Of a stretch of DNA of 64,000 bases, positions 9,514 to 18,443 are shown piece after piece. Under the pieces are notes generated by a model. The model had not been told where the DNA came from, did not search any database, and worked only from the letters and a program-made list of their open reading frames with translations. The stretch lies in contig JAFZSL010000045.1 of the NCBI GenBank assembly GCA_017619375.1, positions 62,001-126,000 of the forward strand. The letters run 5' to 3'. Origin of the DNA: Prevotella sp. GTDB taxonomy: Bacteria; Bacteroidota; Bacteroidia; Bacteroidales; Bacteroidaceae. Made by a program: the position numbers and the translations under genes. Every line of letters begins with the position of its first letter. Within the stretch, counting starts at the first letter, position 1.

Positions 9514-9638
9514 ATATGTCCCTTTAACTCCCCTTTAACTCCAGAAAAAAATAAAAATAATCGAAAATTCATACTCGAAATGAACATATGTCCCTTTAAC
9601 TCCCCTATAACTCCTCTTTAACTCCCCTTTAACTCCAG
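9514..9638 (+). repeat. Two blocks of an 11-bp tandem repeat between esterase and GH67 genes
   Basis: Block 1 (9514-9544) begins ATATGTCC and holds two units of CTTTAACTCCC/A; block 2 (9586-9638) begins with the same ATATGTCC and holds four units, one of them varied to CTATAACTCCT. The blocks are 72 bp apart start to start, and each is followed by an A-rich stretch ending in AATAATCGA. The 11-bp period matches roughly one DNA helical turn. They lie in the 190-bp gap upstream of the GH67 start and may be regulator sites or part of an mRNA control element. Confidence 0.85.
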
Positions 9639-9665
9639 ATAAAAACTATAATCAAAAATAATCGA

Positions 9666-11633
9666 ATGATGAAAAGAATTCCTTTCCTTTTAATGTTGGG
9701 TCTCCTCCTGTCGGTGTCCACCTTGGTGCATGCCGAAGATGGCAGCAACCTCTGGCTCCGTTTCAAGGGTGCCGGCGCTGCTGATGTGACCGGTGTCAAG
9801 GGAGTGGCCATGGATGAACTCAAGCAAAACTGGACAGGTAATCCAGTAGTGTTGAAAAAACAGAAAAGCGTGGCCAAGGATGGCTATGTCATTTCTACGA
9901 AAGGTGGAAAGACCACCATCGCCGCCAGCACTGACGCCGGACTGCTCTATGGTACATACCATCTGTTGCGACTGCAGCAAATGGGGCAGGGTGGTGCACC
10001 TGTCAACGTCAGTGAAAAACCATTCTACGACCTGCGCATCCTCAACCATTGGGACAATCCCAACGGAACCGTGGAGCGTGGCTTCGCCGGGAAAAGCATT
10101 TTCCTGCAGTTCGACCCGCAGAGATTGAAAAAATATGCGCAAGCCAATGCCTCCGTGGGTATCAACGGGACGGTGCTCAACAACGTGAACGCCAAGCCTG
10201 AGGCGCTGGGGGCGGAAAACCTGCAGAAAGCCAAGCAAATTGCCGACATCCTGAGGCCATACGGCATTCACGTCTACCTCTCCGTCAATTTCGCCTCCCC
10301 AATCAAATTGGGTGGATTGGAAACTGCCGACCCGTTGGACAAGAAGGTCGTGGAATGGTGGAAGAACAAGGTGGCGGAAATATACAAGATGATTCCCGAT
10401 TTTGGAGGATTCCTCGTGAAGGCCAATTCCGAGGGAGAGCCGGGACCGTGCGATTATGGACGCTCACATGCCGAGGGTGCCAACATGTTGGCCGACATCC
10501 TCAAGCCTTACAAGGGAATGGTCATGTGGAGGGCGTTCGTCTACAACCCGCAAAGCAAGGACAGGGCGAAGCAAGCTGTCGAGGAATTCGTACCGCTCGA
10601 TGGACAGTTCCATGATAACGTCATCCTGCAAATCAAGAACGGCCCCGTCGACTTCCAGCCTTGCGAACCTTACAGCCCGCTTTTCACCGCCGTGGAGAAG
10701 ACACCAACGATGGTGGAATTTCAAATCACACAGGAATATCTGGGAGCCGCCAACCACCTCGTCTTCCTTGCTCCAATGTGGAAGGAGTTCTTCGACCTGG
10801 TCAAGCCGCAAAGCTTGAAGGCCATGGCGGGAGTGGCCAACATCGGCGATGACATCAATTGGTGCGGACATCATTTCGCTCAGGCCAACTGGTACGCCTT
10901 CGGAAGACTCGCATGGAATCCTGAACTGACATCGGAAGCCATCGCTGATGAATGGATGAGGCAGACTTTTGACAATGACGACAGTTTGGTGAAGCCCATG
11001 GTGAAGGTGATGACGGAGAGCCGTGACGCATGTGTCAACTACATGATGCCCTTGGGACTCCATCACATTTTCGCCGGCACTCACCACTATGGTCCGGAAC
11101 CATGGTACGACGCCCCAGGTATCCGCCGTGACTGGACACCGGCTTACTATCACAAGGCCGACGAGGTCGGATTGGGTTTCGACCGTACAAAGAACGGCTC
11201 GGATGCTGTGTCGCAATATCCGAAGGAGTTGTGTGACTTGTACAACGACATCAATACCTGTCCGGACAAGTATCTGCTATGGTTCCACCATGTGGCATGG
11301 GACCATAAGATGAAGACGGGTAGGATTTTCTGGGATGAATTGTGCCACAGATATGACAAGGGAGTGCAACAAGCAAGGGGCTTCCTCGCCCAATGGGATG
11401 CCATGCAACCTTATGTGGACAAGCAACGTTTTGAGGAAGTGCAACGCAAACTACGCATCCAAGCTCGTGATGCGGTGTGGTGGCGTGACGCATGCCTGCT
11501 CTATTTCCAAACGTTCTCAAAAAGGCCCATACCACAAGACATGGAGCATCCCGTCCACAACTTGGACGAGATGATGAAGTACAAAATCAGAATCACCATG
11601 TATGAGAATCCCGAATTTGGATATGACAAATAG
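9666..11633 (+). CDS. aguA: GH67 alpha-glucuronidase
   Basis: A 655-residue secreted enzyme that removes (4-O-methyl-)glucuronic acid from the ends of xylo-oligosaccharides. A signal peptide ends at VHAED near residue 24. An N-terminal domain (TTIAASTDAGLLYGTYHLLR near 95) leads into the family's TIM barrel, with RILNHWDNPNGTVERG, RPYGIHVYLSVNFASP and FLVKANSEGEPGP, the last holding the glutamate that acts as general acid in known GH67 enzymes. Later blocks NIGDDINWCGHHFAQANWY and GRLAWNP are also typical. Length is near the family norm. ATG 9666 and 9669 are both possible starts. No transporter or SusC/D pair accompanies it here. Confidence 0.96.
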   Translation: MMKRIPFLLMLGLLLSVSTLVHAEDGSNLWLRFKGAGAADVTGVKGVAMDELKQNWTGNPVVLKKQKSVAKDGYVISTKGGKTTIAASTDAGLLYGTYHLLRLQQMGQGGAPVNVSEKPFYDLRILNHWDNPNGTVERGFAGKSIFLQFDPQRLKKYAQANASVGINGTVLNNVNAKPEALGAENLQKAKQIADILRPYGIHVYLSVNFASPIKLGGLETADPLDKKVVEWWKNKVAEIYKMIPDFGGFLVKANSEGEPGPCDYGRSHAEGANMLADILKPYKGMVMWRAFVYNPQSKDRAKQAVEEFVPLDGQFHDNVILQIKNGPVDFQPCEPYSPLFTAVEKTPTMVEFQITQEYLGAANHLVFLAPMWKEFFDLVKPQSLKAMAGVANIGDDINWCGHHFAQANWYAFGRLAWNPELTSEAIADEWMRQTFDNDDSLVKPMVKVMTESRDACVNYMMPLGLHHIFAGTHHYGPEPWYDAPGIRRDWTPAYYHKADEVGLGFDRTKNGSDAVSQYPKELCDLYNDINTCPDKYLLWFHHVAWDHKMKTGRIFWDELCHRYDKGVQQARGFLAQWDAMQPYVDKQRFEEVQRKLRIQARDAVWWRDACLLYFQTFSKRPIPQDMEHPVHNLDEMMKYKIRITMYENPEFGYDK

Positions 11634-11642
11634 GGTGCCATA

Positions 11643-11700
11643 GCAAAAGGTATGGTGAAGGGCTCCAGGATATAAGTGAAATCCTGGGGCCTTTTGCTTC
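11643..11700 (+). terminator. Intrinsic terminator after the GH67 gene
   Basis: GGCTCCAGGAT (11661-11671) pairs with ATCCTGGGGCC (11681-11691) with one G-T pair, and the flanks GCAAAAGG and CCTTTTGC extend the match. A T-rich stretch follows. It ends the xylan locus. Confidence 0.75.
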
Positions 11701-11780
11701 TTGTTCTTTGAATGATTGGGCTTTTCCCTTTACTTCTCTTCCTATTTCTCCCACAAGAAACGTGAAAGGCAAATCGAAAG

Positions 11781-11811
11781 TTTGCCATATCGAAAAAAAA
11801 CGTTACTTTTG
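11781..11811 (+). promoter_or_regulatory. Full Bacteroidetes promoter for the TamL-like gene
   Basis: TTTG (11781-11784), 19 bp, then TACTTTTG (11804-11811). Only 7 bases separate the -7 box from the ATG at 11819, so the transcript would have almost no leader if that ATG is used; ATG 11858 would give about 40 bases. Confidence 0.8.
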
Positions 11812-11818
11812 CACCGAA

Positions 11819-14050
11819 ATGGAGACACTTGGTGCACACAGGACAGCTTCCTCATGGATGATGTTGGCAATGGCTTTGTTCATCGCCTGTCTTTCGGCGT
11901 GCTCGTCAGCCAAGTATATCCCGGAAAAGGAATACCTCTTAGACAAGGTCGAGCTCAAGTCGAACGACAAGGACTTCGATGCTTCCCAACTTGAGCAGTA
12001 TGTGCGTTTGAAAGGTAATTCCAAATGGTTCTCCCTCTTCAAAATACCCCTTGGCTTCTATGCCATGTCAGGGAGGGACTCCACGAAGTGGATCAACAGA
12101 ACACTCAAACGAGTGGGGGAAGCCCCCGTGCTATATGACACCATTCAAGCCAAGGCCACGCAACGCGACCTCGTCACAGCCTTGCAAAACATGGGTTATA
12201 TGAACGCAAAAGTGGACCACATGGTTAAGGTCAAGAAAAAGAAGCTCAAGGCCATATACACTCTCGAACCTGGCAGGCCATTTGTCATACGCAATATGAC
12301 CTATGACATTCAAGATGAGAACATTCTTGATATCCTTGCGAAGAACGATTCCGCCAACCTTGTCTTACACAGCGGGTCTCCATTCACCATCAACGGATTG
12401 GACAAAGAGAGAAACCGCATCACGGCCTTGCTCTTAGACCATGGATTCTACAAGTTTCACAAGGAATTCATCAGGTTTGAAGCTGACACCATGAGGGGGA
12501 GCCGACTCGTAGACGTCACCATGCATATTCTCAAATACCGAGAGCACAACCAAATGCCCGAAACCGAGCATCCCAGATACATCATTGAAAGTATCGACTA
12601 TCTTTGTTCCGACTCCACGACCTCCCATGTCAAACAAGGCGCGCTTGAGGGAAGCACGGCGATACAAGCAGGAGAACCTTATAGGGCATCGGCCGTTCAG
12701 CGCACCTATAACAATTTCAGCCGGCTTAGCGCCATACGCTTCACCAATTTGCGCTTTACAGAGAGGGAGGAAGAGGGAAAACTCGACTGCCACATCAACT
12801 ATGGACTCAACAAGCCCAGCACCATATCCTTCCAACCCGAGGGAACCAATACGGCGGGTGACCTGGGGGCTGCCGTCTCACTAACCTACCAGAACAGAAA
12901 TCTCTTCCATGGGTCGGAATTGCTCTCCGTCAGCCTACGTGGCGCCTTCGAAGCCATAACAGGCCTGGAAGGATACCAAAACGAGGATTATGTGGAATAT
13001 GGGGCGGAAGCGAAAATTTTGTTCCCAAGATTCGTTGCACCATTCCTCTCAAAGGGGTTCAAGCGAGAGGTAAATGCCTCATCCGAATTGTCGTTCAGCT
13101 ACAACTTGCAAAACAGACCTGAATTTCACCGAAGGGTCGTTTCTGCAGGATGGAGATACAGATGGGAGAAGCCAAGAGACAAGTGGACTTTCAAGTGGGA
13201 TGCCATCGACCTCAACTATATCTACATGCCATGGATCTCTTCCACTTTCAAGCGGCAGTACCTTGACAGCGTCAGCAACAGGAACGCCATTCTCAGATAC
13301 AACTACGAAGACCTCTTCATTATCAGGACTGGATTCGGACTGACATACAACAACGGCCTCCATGCCATCAAGGCCAACGTGGAACTTGGAGGAAATATAC
13401 TAAGGCTCGCCGCTTCGCTCATGGATTTCAACCGCAATAGCGACGGGCAATACGTGCTCTTCAACATTGCTTTCGCACAATACGCCAAAGGCGATTTTGA
13501 TTATACCAAGGTGTTTCATCTGGACAACCAAAACTCCTTTGTCCTGCATGCGGGTTTCGGCATCGCATATCCCTACGGCAACAGTAGGATACTCCCCTTT
13601 GAAAAACGCTATTTTTCCGGGGGAGCCAACTCCGTGAGAGGATGGAGGGTGAGAGGATTGGGGCCTGGCTCTTTCAAGGGGAATCACGGGGCAATCGACT
13701 TCATCAACCAAACGGGCGATATGAAACTGGACCTCAACCTGGAGTACAGGACGCATCTCTTCTGGAAATTCAATGGCGCGTTTTTCATCGATGGAGGAAA
13801 TATCTGGACCTTGAGGGAATATGAAGACCAGCCTGGAGGGCAATTCAAATTCAATGAGTTCTATAAACAAATTGCCGTGGCGTACGGATTGGGGGTCAGA
13901 CTCAATTTCGACTATTTCATCATGAGGTTCGACATGGGCATGAAGGCTATCAATCCCGCATATGAAAACTCGCATGAACACTACGCCGTGTTGCATCCTG
14001 ACATGGGACGCGACTTCTCCTTCCATTTCGCAGTGGGAATGCCATTCTAA
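11819..14050 (+). CDS. tamL: TamL-like Omp85 outer-membrane assembly lipoprotein
   Basis: A 743-residue member of the BamA/TamA family in its Bacteroidetes lipoprotein form. The N-terminus has a lipobox LSAC (Cys near 30) followed by SSAKYIPEKEYLLDKV, the usual start of the TamL POTRA region. Residues up to about 390 hold POTRA-like modules. The C-terminal half is a 16-strand barrel in type, with the Omp85 signature FSGGANSVRGWRVRGLGPGSF near 600 and an ending HFAVGMPF whose terminal Phe is typical of barrels. It should insert proteins into the outer membrane together with TamB. The ATG 11819 is chosen from the open frame; ATG 11858 is an alternative. Confidence 0.88.
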   Translation: METLGAHRTASSWMMLAMALFIACLSACSSAKYIPEKEYLLDKVELKSNDKDFDASQLEQYVRLKGNSKWFSLFKIPLGFYAMSGRDSTKWINRTLKRVGEAPVLYDTIQAKATQRDLVTALQNMGYMNAKVDHMVKVKKKKLKAIYTLEPGRPFVIRNMTYDIQDENILDILAKNDSANLVLHSGSPFTINGLDKERNRITALLLDHGFYKFHKEFIRFEADTMRGSRLVDVTMHILKYREHNQMPETEHPRYIIESIDYLCSDSTTSHVKQGALEGSTAIQAGEPYRASAVQRTYNNFSRLSAIRFTNLRFTEREEEGKLDCHINYGLNKPSTISFQPEGTNTAGDLGAAVSLTYQNRNLFHGSELLSVSLRGAFEAITGLEGYQNEDYVEYGAEAKILFPRFVAPFLSKGFKREVNASSELSFSYNLQNRPEFHRRVVSAGWRYRWEKPRDKWTFKWDAIDLNYIYMPWISSTFKRQYLDSVSNRNAILRYNYEDLFIIRTGFGLTYNNGLHAIKANVELGGNILRLAASLMDFNRNSDGQYVLFNIAFAQYAKGDFDYTKVFHLDNQNSFVLHAGFGIAYPYGNSRILPFEKRYFSGGANSVRGWRVRGLGPGSFKGNHGAIDFINQTGDMKLDLNLEYRTHLFWKFNGAFFIDGGNIWTLREYEDQPGGQFKFNEFYKQIAVAYGLGVRLNFDYFIMRFDMGMKAINPAYENSHEHYAVLHPDMGRDFSFHFAVGMPF

Positions 14051-14061
14051 ACAGACTTGCT

Positions 14062-15354
14062 ATGATATATAATCATCCATATCAAAACATCCTCTTGCGC
14101 AGCGTTTGCCTGCTGGCCTTCTTCTTGACGGCTGGCAGTATCAAGGCTGAAGTGCAAGATTCATTGACACATTGGGGTTTTTCGGTGGTGGCCAATCCTG
14201 GAACCATACTCAATATGAAGCAATTCGAAGGAAAATACGAAGTCCCTCATAAAAGCAACTTCTCCATCGGGGCGGAGTTGCATTATGCCACCTTGCCTGC
14301 CGACAGCGATGCCTTTGCGTCTGATTACGACTTCCCGGTATTCAGCGTGGGACTGAAATACGCGTCCAACAAAAAAATCAAGTTCTTGAGGGATCCGGAA
14401 TATGATTGGAGACCTGAGGATGTCGTGAACAACACTTCTTTCCTTGGAGACACATGGATGATCTATGGGGCCATGAAAAGAACGTTGTATCGTTCGAAGA
14501 AATGGATGGCCGACATGACCGTCAGCATGGGAACCGCCTATAGCCACGACAAGTATGACAAGAACGAAAACGTGGACAACGAGATCGTAGGGTCGAGATG
14601 GCTCATCTACTTCGGTGCGGGATTGCATGCCACCTACCGCATCGCGCCTCAATGGGGCGTGGGGGCAGGATTGGAATACTGGCATGTGAGCAACGGGGCG
14701 TTGAACAGACCCAACAGAGGGGCAAACATCCTTGGACCATCACTCGCGCTTACTTATTATCCATATTATGAGACTGTCTACAATAACAAAAAGGCAAGGG
14801 TGAGACCGGTTTTCAATCCTTATTGGTATCTCAATTTCACCATCGGACTGGGGGCCAAGACCTTGGAGGAGGACTGGAGTTATACGCAATTCGACCTTCC
14901 TTCCGACGACCCTGACTACCGCACGAAGGATTTCAAACTCTACACCGCATGGTCGACAGAGGCGGACATCATGTATAGATATGCACGGAGGTGGGCGTCG
15001 GGTATTGGCGTCGACCTCTTCCACGGCAGTTACGCCTCAAGGATAGAGGAGGTGGACAAAATCAACAACCACCCCGACAAACATAGTCCATGGTCGGTGG
15101 GTATCGCTGCCAAGCATGAGGCATTCTTCCACAATTTGTCCATGCATGTCTCACTGGGCGCATATCTGTATCGCGAAATGGGATACCGCGCCAAATTCAT
15201 TGAAAAGCGTTATTATGAGACGGTGGGTGTGAGATATGCATTCCCCTCACTAGCCAACCTCACCATCGGTTTCAAAGTGAAGGCTCATTACCTCAAGGCT
15301 GACTACACGGAACTGGTCCTTGCCATGCCCATCAGGTTGGGAAAAAAACTTTAG
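14062..15354 (+). CDS. PagL-like lipid A deacylase / acyloxyacyl hydrolase family protein
   Basis: A 430-residue outer-membrane protein with a signal peptide (ends near residue 29, SIKAE). It carries the HxSN motif of PagL-type lipid A 3-O-deacylases, in YWHVSNGALNRPNRGANILG near residue 207, which also fits the Bacteroidetes acyloxyacyl hydrolase family. Alternating aromatic and polar strands continue to the end, and the protein is over twice as long as the classical PagL barrel. The acidic residue that completes the PagL triad is not obvious just after HxSN. It follows tamL by 11 bp, so the two are likely one operon for outer-membrane upkeep. Confidence 0.78.
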   Translation: MIYNHPYQNILLRSVCLLAFFLTAGSIKAEVQDSLTHWGFSVVANPGTILNMKQFEGKYEVPHKSNFSIGAELHYATLPADSDAFASDYDFPVFSVGLKYASNKKIKFLRDPEYDWRPEDVVNNTSFLGDTWMIYGAMKRTLYRSKKWMADMTVSMGTAYSHDKYDKNENVDNEIVGSRWLIYFGAGLHATYRIAPQWGVGAGLEYWHVSNGALNRPNRGANILGPSLALTYYPYYETVYNNKKARVRPVFNPYWYLNFTIGLGAKTLEEDWSYTQFDLPSDDPDYRTKDFKLYTAWSTEADIMYRYARRWASGIGVDLFHGSYASRIEEVDKINNHPDKHSPWSVGIAAKHEAFFHNLSMHVSLGAYLYREMGYRAKFIEKRYYETVGVRYAFPSLANLTIGFKVKAHYLKADYTELVLAMPIRLGKKL

Positions 15355-15444
15355 AGGCAGAATCTATCTGTTACTCCACTCCGACCACTCTGATTATTAC
15401 GACGATTCCGATTATTCCGAATGCTTTGGTCGTCCCCTTGTTGG

Positions 15445-16701
15445 TCAGAATTTCGCGTGCACTTGCTGGTAACCCACCAATAGGTCGGTGCGACCGCCTG
15501 GCTCACGATAATAGACCAGGGCTTGGTATTGGTTCTCGGTTTGGAAGAAACTGCCTTCGGTGGGCATGATGGTGGGCTGGCCATTGTCGTCTATCAGCAC
15601 GTATTGATAGGAATAGTAGCCCATCTTCAGCATCATCTGGCCATTGTAGCAATGGGCGTCGTAGTCATATTCCATCTGGTATTGGGGCAGAAACTGGTCG
15701 TAGGTCCAATTGCCATTGACAAACAGCTTTCCTTTTGCTTCATATGGGCTGTTGAGTTGGAAATGTACCATTACATAGTCGGTCAGACGGTCGTTTTCCA
15801 CGTTGTCGCTGTTGCGGATGTAGAAGGCACCGTTGGCATCCTCGTCATAGATGTAGTTGGGACGGGGCTCATCGGGGACGACGAAGGCATGGAAAACGGA
15901 ACCATCCCATCTGATACGGTCGATGCCAAGGGTGGGGTGGTCGGTGTCGAGTACCTCGAACTTGTGGTATTCATTGCCGGCATTGAAGATGAGGGCACGG
16001 TTGTGGTCCCATTTCAAACCCTTGCCCATCATCGTGTATTGAGGTTCGGAGTTGAAAACAGCATTGTCCCAACGACTGTTTTGCAGCACCACTGTCTTTA
16101 CTTGTGAAGAGGGGTCGATCACCCTGCAATTGTTGAAACCTACCTCCATGGCCACTTGTTGGTGGCTGTGGTTGATGTCCACGTCGGTGTTGCTTGTCAC
16201 TTGCAAACCTACTTCCATCTTCGGCTCCACCACCATGAAGTAGGCGGTGAACATTGGCTCTTCGTCGTTGTTGTCGTCGTATACCGTGAGTCGGTAGTTG
16301 CCACTCATCTTCAGGTGGCAGTGCTCGTTGGGGATGGTCAGCCGGTAGTGGGTGTAGAGCACGTTGGTGTTGATCGACTGTTCCGTGCTCTCTATCAAGT
16401 TGCCTTCTGTGAAACCATCGATGTAGTCGCTTTCAAACAAGTCTTCGCTCAGCGACCAATCATGCTCGCAGTGCTCCACCTTGTAAGTGAAGCGGTTGTA
16501 CTCGTGGCTCAGTTCGTCAAAGGAGATGATGATGGGGGTGCGGCTGTTCAAATAGGTGACGGGGGGCGACAACCAGTCGTCGCCAGCCACCACTTGGAGG
16601 GTGGCGATGCGGTCAGTGTATATCTCATGGCGTTGGGCAGAGACTGTTGCCGCACCCAATGCCAGGATGGTGGCCAGGATGAAGGGAAGGTATGTTCTCA
16701 T
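15445..16701 (-). CDS. Type IX secretion system plug protein (DUF5103 family)
   Basis: A 418-residue secreted protein with a signal peptide ending at VSAQ (residue 22). The beta-rich sequence, with VEHCEHDWSLSEDLFESDYI in the first third, TAYFMVVEPKMEVGLQVTSNTDVDINH in the middle and YNGQMMLKMGYYSYQYVLI near the end, matches the DUF5103 family. That family was identified as the periplasmic plug that closes the SprA translocon of the T9SS. I start at ATG 16701 (MRTYLPFIL); the open frame upstream lacks signal-peptide character. It follows the carbohydrate-binding protein gene by 69 bp on the same strand. Several proteins of this window carry T9SS-like tails and could use this system. Confidence 0.85.
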   Translation of the reverse strand: MRTYLPFILATILALGAATVSAQRHEIYTDRIATLQVVAGDDWLSPPVTYLNSRTPIIISFDELSHEYNRFTYKVEHCEHDWSLSEDLFESDYIDGFTEGNLIESTEQSINTNVLYTHYRLTIPNEHCHLKMSGNYRLTVYDDNNDEEPMFTAYFMVVEPKMEVGLQVTSNTDVDINHSHQQVAMEVGFNNCRVIDPSSQVKTVVLQNSRWDNAVFNSEPQYTMMGKGLKWDHNRALIFNAGNEYHKFEVLDTDHPTLGIDRIRWDGSVFHAFVVPDEPRPNYIYDEDANGAFYIRNSDNVENDRLTDYVMVHFQLNSPYEAKGKLFVNGNWTYDQFLPQYQMEYDYDAHCYNGQMMLKMGYYSYQYVLIDDNGQPTIMPTEGSFFQTENQYQALVYYREPGGRTDLLVGYQQVHAKF

Positions 16702-16770
16702 TGCTGTCGGTTGTTTGGCGTAGTGGAATGATTTGTTACTGACTGTCAAAAATTATGTCTCATGGAATCG

Positions 16771-18420
16771 CTATTTCAAGATGATGTCTATGACCCGGGT
16801 CACGTCCGTGATGTTGACGGTATTGCTTCCATCGATGTCGGCATTGGGGAAATAGAAATGATCTATGGAATGGTTGAGAATGTATTCTACCATCAATGTC
16901 ACATCGGTGATGTTAACCATGCCATCCAGGTTGACGTCGCCCAATAGCCCGCGTGAGGTGTAGCCGATGACTACCGGGGCGCTTGGCGTGCCAATAGAGG
17001 CAGAGGGAGTGAAGACAATGTCACGGTCGGCTGTGGCATCGAAGGCAAAAGCGATGTCGTAGTCGTACGTCTTGAAAGCCACCTCTTGTGGCTCGGTGAC
17101 ATTGCTCCTGACGCGTAGGATGCCATAGTCGTTGTCTTCAAACACGCCATATCCCACGCATTCGTCACCGATGAATGCTCCCACGGCCTTGGAAGAATAG
17201 TCGTCGATGAGTTGTCCGTCGGCTTCCACTACGACATATAACGTCATGTCGTATCGGTAGTCGAAAGCGTTGGTGTGCCAAGGCGTTCTGATGATGCGCA
17301 ACGTACCTCCCTGACGATAGTCGTTTCCTGTCACCAGGATGGGGAGGGTTTCCTGGCCCATTGCGAGGATTTCCACATCTCCGTCGGTCATGGCAAGGTC
17401 GGCGTCGGCCCTGATACCCGTGCAAAGGGCGCTTTCTCCTTCTTCGTTTTCAAATGCGTCGCCAAGCACATGGACTTCCGTCGTCCCGCCGTTGATGTTG
17501 ATATAACCTCCATTGAGGACGGTGGAGCCTTCGGTGTATCGTTTCCCCTTGATGCCGGTGCTGCCGTTGCCGGTGACAATGATGCTGGTTTGTCCGCCAG
17601 AGATGTCCACCGTGTGGCGGGCACGTATGCCTTCGCTGTCGTCTCCTGCCACGGAAAGGTTGACGACTCCTCCTTTGATGCTGACGATGCTGTCAGCCTT
17701 CAGGGCTGTAGCGGTATGCTCCACAGTGATGCTCACGGCTCCGTCGTTGATGCGGATGGCGCCATAGTCGTCGGCATCGATGCCGTCGCCCTGCACTTGG
17801 CGGATGTCCACCGTGCCGCCTTCCATCAGGAAATAGTTATTCTCCCAATCGGGGGTGCCTTTCCCACAGTGAATGCCGTCGCTCACAGCTCCCAGGATGT
17901 TGATGGCCCCTGTGGATTTCTTCAGTTCGATGTATTCCTTGGCACAGATGGCATGTTTCAGGTTGCCCGTGACGTTGAGGGTTCCGGATCCTTTGAACTC
18001 GGGATGTCCCTTGAAGTAGAGGGCGGCTTTTTGGGAACCTGACGGGGAGTCAGCGAGGGTGTTGATGGTGCCGTCAGACAAGACAACGGCGATACGCTTC
18101 CCGCATTCCACATCGATGGCCGCCCCACCTTTGGCGTTGGTGAGCAGCAGGCCGTCGAAGCTCATCGTGAACTTGTAGTTGCCATAGAAGGTCAGCGAAC
18201 CGTTGTCGGATGCACCTGAAAGTGAAAAGGTGTATTCCTGCGTGGTGGTTGTGGAGTTGAGTATGACATGTGCGCCTGATATCGTGTAGGTGACACCTTT
18301 GACATCGTCGGGGACAATGACGCTGGCGGAGTTCCCGTTGTATATCACCTTCACCGTACCTTGTGCATGCAAAGAAATGCATGCCAAGGTGATGAGTAGG
18401 GTGACGATTATTTTTTTCAT
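16771..18420 (-). CDS. Secreted Cthe_2159-type carbohydrate-binding protein with C-terminal dockerin
   Basis: A 549-residue protein. The signal peptide MKKIIVTLLITLACISLHAQ is followed by a repetitive beta-helix of the Cthe_2159 type (about residues 70-400), with turns such as GDGIDADDYGAIRINDGAV, SEGIRARHTVDISGGQTSI and STGIKGKRYTEGSTVLNGG. The founding family member binds acidic polysaccharides such as polygalacturonate. The last 60 residues form a dockerin-like pair of calcium-binding repeats, GDVNLDGMVNITDVTLMVEY and ADIDGSNTVNITDVTRVIDI. It follows the CotH gene by 23 bp. An upstream ATG at 18447 overlaps the CotH stop as ATGA and would add nine residues; either start is possible. Confidence 0.85.
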   Translation of the reverse strand: MKKIIVTLLITLACISLHAQGTVKVIYNGNSASVIVPDDVKGVTYTISGAHVILNSTTTTQEYTFSLSGASDNGSLTFYGNYKFTMSFDGLLLTNAKGGAAIDVECGKRIAVVLSDGTINTLADSPSGSQKAALYFKGHPEFKGSGTLNVTGNLKHAICAKEYIELKKSTGAINILGAVSDGIHCGKGTPDWENNYFLMEGGTVDIRQVQGDGIDADDYGAIRINDGAVSITVEHTATALKADSIVSIKGGVVNLSVAGDDSEGIRARHTVDISGGQTSIIVTGNGSTGIKGKRYTEGSTVLNGGYININGGTTEVHVLGDAFENEEGESALCTGIRADADLAMTDGDVEILAMGQETLPILVTGNDYRQGGTLRIIRTPWHTNAFDYRYDMTLYVVVEADGQLIDDYSSKAVGAFIGDECVGYGVFEDNDYGILRVRSNVTEPQEVAFKTYDYDIAFAFDATADRDIVFTPSASIGTPSAPVVIGYTSRGLLGDVNLDGMVNITDVTLMVEYILNHSIDHFYFPNADIDGSNTVNITDVTRVIDIILK

Positions 18421-18443
18421 ATGTAGGAGTGGGGTGGGAGATG

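Noticed and set aside
9514-9638. CRISPR-like array
   Set aside because: Units are 11 bp and contiguous, with no spacers, and no cas gene is present.
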